The notes beneath the pieces are model-generated. The model ran no database searches. It had not been told where the DNA came from and saw only the letters and a program-made list of their open reading frames with translations. A program made the translations under genes and the position numbers. Positions 59,542-64,000 of a DNA stretch of 64,000 nt are shown one piece after another; the stretch's first letter is position 1, and every line of letters starts with the position of its first letter. This stretch comes from Obelidium mucronatum (lineage: Eukaryota > Chytridiomycota > Chytridiomycetes > Chytridiales > Chytriomycetaceae), in contig JAIVFH010000005.1 of the NCBI GenBank assembly GCA_025765595.1, forward strand, positions 496,001-560,000, written 5' to 3'.

Positions 59542-60615
59542 TCAAGAGAGTTGTAATGAAGAACGTGGACTACTCCAAAGGAATTCTCTCAATAGCGAAG
59601 CAACCATCTCCCTGGTTTCCGACTCCAAGTGCAAATGATGCGTTCCCATCTGCCACCCATTCAACCCGGGTTTCAAAATCTCGCTCAGTCAGACATCTTA
59701 TCCGCTCTGCTACAAGTGGGTCGCTTTCACTCAAAAGCGGCGAGGCTGATCCAAGAATCACCAAAACACGGCACTTTATACTTTCCATTATAGCTTTGAT
59801 ACCAGCGTGATCCCATTGGAAAAAATGCCTCATCCACAGTCGTTTGTCCGTTGTCCACTGGAACCGTTACTCCTCCATCATTACTTTCAACGACGCGTTC
59901 CAGACCTCGCTCGCATAGCGCCATTGCAGCCTGTAATGATACTTTTGTAACTCCATTCATTCTCGCTTTTGCTGCCGCTTCAACACTCTCATACAGAGTT
60001 TTTGGTTTCATCATCGTCATGGAAGCATCACTTCCTTGCTCCTCGATATTCAATATCCTTCTTCGATCCAGAAAATCTCTCATGGATGCCGAATCGTTTC
60101 CTGGAATCTTGAGTTTGTTAATATGCCCCACGCTTTCAATCACAACCAAGGCGTCAAGTTTCTCTGGGTAGCAGCCAGCAAAGAGGTACGCCACATGACC
60201 ACCCATTGAATGTCCGAGGAGAATAAATGTATCCCAAGATAGACTCATGGAGACATCTAGGATGGCGAGAGCGTGGTCCCAGAGGTAATAAGTTTGAGTT
60301 GGGGGGAGGGGATCGGAGAGTCCATGTCCTGGCAGGATCTAATTGCCACGAATATTATTTTAGTATCGTTTGGAATGGAAGCGAAAAAGGTGGGGGATAA
60401 GACTGCTGTATGTGTTGGCATTATCTAACTGTTGATTTTGTTTGAGAGTTAGCTTTTGAGCTGAAAGCGAAAATTGCCCCCCTCACCCAGCCATGCACAG
60501 CAAGGATTCTGATTTCTTTCTTTGGGTTCGAGCTTGCTCCTGTGGTAGTCGTTTGTATTCCTGCGATCGAGCAACCATTTGAAGCAGCAAACTTGACTTG
60601 AGTGGTTTCAATCAT
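59542..60615 (-). CDS. Alpha/beta hydrolase (SERHL-like), reading frame interrupted
   Basis: ATG 60615 (MIETTQVKFAASNGCSIAG) leads to RILAVHGW, the oxyanion HGW turn; a 60-nt intron (GTGAGG...CAACAG) joins to LDNANTYSSLIPHLF. Then KIIFVAID and LPGHGLSDPLPP lie in shifted frames (extra bases near 60362, 60340 and 60336). The nucleophile elbow TFILLGHSMGGHVAYLFAG is in the following open frame, with a long lid. After a T6 run (59820-59825) the frame moves again to FQWDHAGIKAI and VLVILGSASPLL. The catalytic-His block HHLHLESETREMV is one base shifted at 59641, ending at 59542. The Ser/Asp/His triad is thus present but split across frames. Function: serine esterase-type hydrolase, substrate unknown. 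Confidence 0.8.
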
Positions 60616-60918
60616 TTTGCGAATTCAATTGTATAAATGGTATAGACAAGGCAAAATACAATATGAAGTCAAAAGTACAAAGCCATCCTGGCCCTGGGGC
60701 ATCCAAGAGGCTGTAAGGTGACCTGAATTTTATATAGTTCAAACTGTTAATACTTGAGATGAGCGTACGAACACTGAGTAAGGAATTTCGAATAATTGTA
60801 ACCCAAGTGTTGGAATAAGAGTTTCGTGTCTTTTCGCAGTCTCGGAATTCAAACGTAACGTTCAAACTTATTGAGAGATTGTAAATCTAAAATAATTGTA
60901 AGGCTTGTTTCACAAAAA
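60616..60918. other. Divergent intergenic region
   Basis: About 300 bp between the start codons of the hydrolase and the DUF4246 gene. A/T-rich with no supported ORF. Promoters for both genes must lie here; no specific element stands out. Confidence 0.5.
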
Positions 60919-62869
60919 ATGGACAGCACCAGCATTTCGCTACAAGATGCTTCCGATCCGCACAGCGCGGGAGTCAAAGTACATGCGGATCTTGAACGAG
61001 ATTCTGATCAAGCCAGATTGGTGGATCAAGCTCGAGGACGAAGCCATTACGGCCAAATGGAAGGTGGAGATCAAGCAGGGATTGACTGCGCTTCTTGCAA
61101 TGGATGACGATGAAGAGGAGGGTGGAAGACAGTGGAGAGAGGAAGCTGACGAAGATGGCCTCTCTTGACACTGGTGCCGAGCTTGATGATTACTTTGGTG
61201 AAGATGCAGACACTCAAGATGATGACCGAGGAAGAAGAAAACCGATGAGAAGGAAGAAAGCGATGAGAAGGAAGAAAGCGAAGAAAACAGAGAAGACAAA
61301 GACGACGACGATGAATGGGCGGACTACGACGCCGGCGACCACCGCACGCTCGTCGCGCACGTGTCCGACGACGCCTTTGTTGCCGCCGCCGTCGGCTTTA
61401 TGTTCGCCGAGCTTCGCCACATTGCGGCGACGCGGCTTGTGGCGCTCGCGGCGGGCGGCGCGGCGACGCCGACGGCGAGCCACGGCGTGTTTGTCGCCGA
61501 CGCGGCGGCGGCGCCCGCTGCTGCGCACGGCCTGGCGACGCACGCGGCGGCGCTCGAAGCCGCGGCGCTGGCGAAGCACCGGTGGCACGCGGGGTCCGAC
61601 GGCAAGGTGCTCGACCTGATCCACCCGTCGGACTACTGTCTGGTGCACGGCAGGTCGCTGCTGCGCGACAGCAGCAAGCACCTCATTGGGGTCAAGAAGT
61701 CCGAAGTCGATCTAGAGACAAGCGCGCGTGACGTGTCCAGAAAGTTCCAGTGGCTGCCGGCCGAATTCAAAGTGGACGCAGCCGGCGCTGTTACAATCGA
61801 GTCCTACATCAACAACTTGAACCGCCGCGAGTCGCCGGAACTGTACAAGGACGTGGCAGCCGCCTTTCAATTAATGGTGCCAATGTTTGAGCTGGCGCTT
61901 GGGTCAGTTGTCCACAGACCCCACCAACCGAATCGAGGCTTCTATGGACAACAATGACTACCAACAAGACCAATACGAATGGCAAATCGACCAATTCCTA
62001 ATTAGAAAGTACGGAAAGGATGTAAATTTGAAGAACCAAGCGTTACGCGAAGCTGCTCAAGCTTCGGATGAATATGATGAGTTTCAAGATGAAATTTGGG
62101 ACCAAACACAAGATCGTCCGGTACATGTTCCTGGGTTGCCCAAAGAGTTTGTCCCTCCTGCCGACACTAAAGTGCACACAATGAATCTCCGCGGTAGAAA
62201 TGTGCAAGTCATTGTCAAAATGGCCAACATTCATTTGACTCCCGAAAAGCCTTCGTTTTCTGGCGGTAAGCTGGCATTTGGAGGGAATGGAGAATGAAGC
62301 GATTGCAGCCACAGGAATTCTCTATTACGCCATGGATAACATCACCCCTTCTCGTCTGACTTTCCGCAGTGTCTATGACTCAGACGACGGCATGGCTTTC
62401 ATGTATGAGCAAAGTGACTTTGCTGGGTTGGAAAAGGTCTTTGGTTTCACAAACGAAGTATCCAACAATGTCCAGATTTGTGGACAAATCGAGGCCCGCC
62501 AAAACAGATGCGTCGTGTTCCCAAACTTTTTGCATCACAGGGTGGAGGACTTTGAGTTGGTGGACAAGACGCGTTCGGGTCATCGAAAGATTCTGGCTTT
62601 CTTTGTGATTCATCCTGATATCAGGGTGACATCAACACGGGATGTCGGAATGCAGCAAGAGGATTGGGTTGTTGAAGAATTGTTTGGTGTTTGTGGATTG
62701 GGCCAGAAGCTTCCCTATTGAAATTGTTCGCCAGATTGTGGGTTTTACTGGCGGAGTCATGACTGAGAAGGAGGCCGCGCAATTCGCAAATGAAGTGATG
62801 GAGGAGCGTAAGAACACACCAGTCGATGGATACGCAAACATTCAAAACATTTTCTTGTGTGAGCATTAA
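60919..62869 (+). CDS. DUF4246 protein, reading frame interrupted
   Basis: ATG 60919 (MDSTSISLQDASDPHS) is followed by RESKYMRILNEILIKPDWW and AITAKWKVEIKQG in the +1 frame, matching the DUF4246 N-terminus. An acidic/Lys repeat and a GC-rich Ala segment (61330-61700) follow. Then come RWHAGSDGKVLDLIHPSDY, YINNLNRRESPELY, the core VIVKMANIHLTPEKPSF, WHLEGMENEAIAATGILYY, CVVFPNFLHHRVEDFEL and GHRKILAFFVIHPDIRV, ending LPIEIVRQIVGFTGG... and MTEKEAAQFANEVMEERK. The H-x-E-like and later His/Arg positions recall Fe(II)/2-oxoglutarate oxygenases. Single-base frame steps are needed at 60967, 61163, 61904, 62271 and 62716, plus one more near 61225. No intron fits. The family match is strong; whether the gene is intact is open. 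Confidence 0.78.
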
Positions 62870-62919
62870 AGAAGAAAACGTGATTGGTCCCGATGAAGGC
62901 TGTGAATTCATCGAAAAAA

Positions 62920-64000
62920 ATGATTTCAGCACTTGGTTTGCGTCAAGCACGTCTAGAGCACAGCGTTGTAGGCCGGATCTCGCAGCGCCTGATGGCTTCA
63001 GCCACGAACGCAAAGAAGTAAGTCAAGACTTTTGGCACTTTTGTTGACGACCAATCGAACCAACTTTGCTTACTTTTGGTTGCAGACCGCCAACTGCTCT
63101 TGTCCTCATAAACATGGGCGGTCCACGCACTGTTCAAGACGTGGAAAACTTTCTACTGCGTCTTTTCTCGGATAAAGACTTGATTCCGATCCCATTCCAA
63201 AAGTATTTGGCGCCATGGATTACAAAGCGAAGAGTCCCAAAGATCCAAGAACAATACGCTCAAATTGGGGGCGGGTCGCCAATCTTTCACTGGACGCAAA
63301 GACAGGGCATTTTACTGGAACAGGTCATGGATCGCATTCGTCCTGAGTCTGGTGTGGTTGCATCGTTTGTTTTTTTGACTACAACGTAAAGCTGACCGCG
63401 GTTATCCCAGCTCCACATAAACACTACATTGCATTCAGATACGCCGAACCATTGACGGAACCAACAATTCGAAGAAATGAAGAATGATGGTGTAACTCGC
63501 GCGATTGCCCTTTCATTGTACCCACAATACTCCTGCTCTACCACCGGCTCTTCATTGAACGAACTTGTTCGATGTCCTGAAGGAAAAGGACCCCTCCAAT
63601 TCCATCAAGTGGAGTGTCGTGGACAGATATCCAACCCAACCCATGCTAGTTGAAACATTCGCCAAACATATCGAAGAAGCCCTGGAACGGGAATATCCAG
63701 CTAGCATCAGAGACACTGTTCCTCTGCTATTCAGCGCCCACTCTTTACCAATGAGTGTCGTCAACAGAGGAGATGCCTATCCGCAGGAAGTTGCTGCGAC
63801 AGTGCAAGCTGTTATGGAGCGCTTGAATAACAAGAATCCATACAAACTGGTTTGGCAAAGTCAAGTTGGCCCCAGCGCGTGGTTGGGACCAAAGACAGAG
63901 GACGCAATCAAAGGGTATGGAAAGCTAGGATACAAGAACTTGCTTGTTGTTCCAATTGCGTTTGTGTCTGATCATGTGGAAACTCTTTTTGAACTTGATT
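62920..64000 (+). CDS. HEM15: Ferrochelatase (heme synthase), 3' end outside window
   Basis: Exon 1 is 62920-63017, with an Arg-rich N-terminus ([18 protein letters not shown]) that fits a mitochondrial targeting peptide. Exon 2 begins at 63086 with [40 protein letters not shown] and [15 protein letters not shown] follow. An intron near 63350-63410 joins to [20 protein letters not shown]. The frame steps +1 at 63470 (to [20 protein letters not shown]) and at 63561 (to [13 protein letters not shown]). Then [20 protein letters not shown], with the catalytic His, and [20 protein letters not shown] are intact up to the window end. The enzyme inserts Fe2+ into protoporphyrin IX at the inner mitochondrial membrane. 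Confidence 0.9.

Noticed and set aside
28755..63561. A Euplotes-like programmed +1 frameshift at a shared slippery codon
   Set aside because: Bases before the steps differ at nearly every site and stops are not consistently present in the A site, so no common signal supports it; kept only as an alternative.
1..64000. CRISPR arrays, insertion sequences, rRNA, bacterial operons
   Set aside because: Looked for regularly spaced repeats, inverted terminal repeats, transposase motifs and rRNA-like stretches; only microsatellites and one minisatellite were seen, and the intron-rich genes are eukaryotic.

Overview
This window looks like nuclear DNA of a zoosporic (flagellated) fungus, most likely a chytrid. 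The reasons are: short GT-AG introns (mostly about 40-80 nt) in a compact layout on both strands; fungal families (a Skt5/Chs4-like Sel1 protein ending in a CaaX box, the Ccr4-Not associated ABC ATPase Caf16, a Pho80/Pcl-type cyclin, a Ran1-like kinase); and genes typical of flagellated or early-diverging lineages (a class C, GABA-B-like receptor with a periplasmic-binding-type ligand domain, a CABLES-like cyclin, and a very large coiled-coil gene resembling the cilium-associated CCDC162 family). No species is claimed. No CRISPR array, mobile element, rRNA or viral gene was seen.

Layout. 0-11 kb: the 3' part of an adaptin-binding p34 (AAGAB/Irc6) gene, a GABA-B-like GPCR, a tRNA-Trp with an odd T arm, the GARP subunit VPS54, an F-box protein and a multi-pass membrane protein. 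11-29.5 kb: a long Ser-rich/TPR protein, a roughly 10 kb many-exon coiled-coil gene, a WKF-domain (C7orf50-like) basic protein and a Ser/Gln-rich nuclear-type protein. 29.8-39.8 kb: a Ran1-like kinase, a CABLES-like cyclin that shares a 94 bp divergent promoter with CAF16, and an AKR7-type aldo-keto reductase. 39.8-46.6 kb: a single-pass membrane protein with three C-x2-H...H-x4-C modules, a small basic protein, tRNA-Gly(CCC), a low-complexity protein and a Pcl-type cyclin. 47-57.6 kb: a p50RhoGAP-like protein, a TatD nuclease, a Bin3/MePCE-type methyltransferase, a MYND/ankyrin protein, the Skt5-like protein and an NRAMP metal transporter. 57.8-64 kb: a SLY41-like triose-phosphate-family transporter, an alpha/beta hydrolase, a DUF4246 protein and the start of ferrochelatase (cut by the window end).

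Functional themes are vesicle traffic and cargo adaptors (AAGAB, VPS54), cell-cycle, polarity and wall control (two cyclin-type proteins, RhoGAP, Skt5-like, Ran1-like kinase), metal/heme handling (NRAMP, ferrochelatase) and probable flagellar structure. These genes do not form one obvious pathway or cluster.

The strongest unexplained signal is a repeated one. In at least nine genes between 28.7 and 63.6 kb the conserved protein jumps to the +1 frame (one apparently extra base) at places where no intron fits. AKR7 has three such jumps in about 60 bp that cancel out. The hydrolase has its strand/nucleophile-side motif and its catalytic-His motif in different frames. Insertion-type assembly error is the most economical explanation, but the direction is nearly uniform and the sites are patchy. 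Five very GC-rich blocks inside otherwise moderate-GC genes are a second structural oddity. Exon boundaries were read by eye, so gene ends are firmer than every internal junction.
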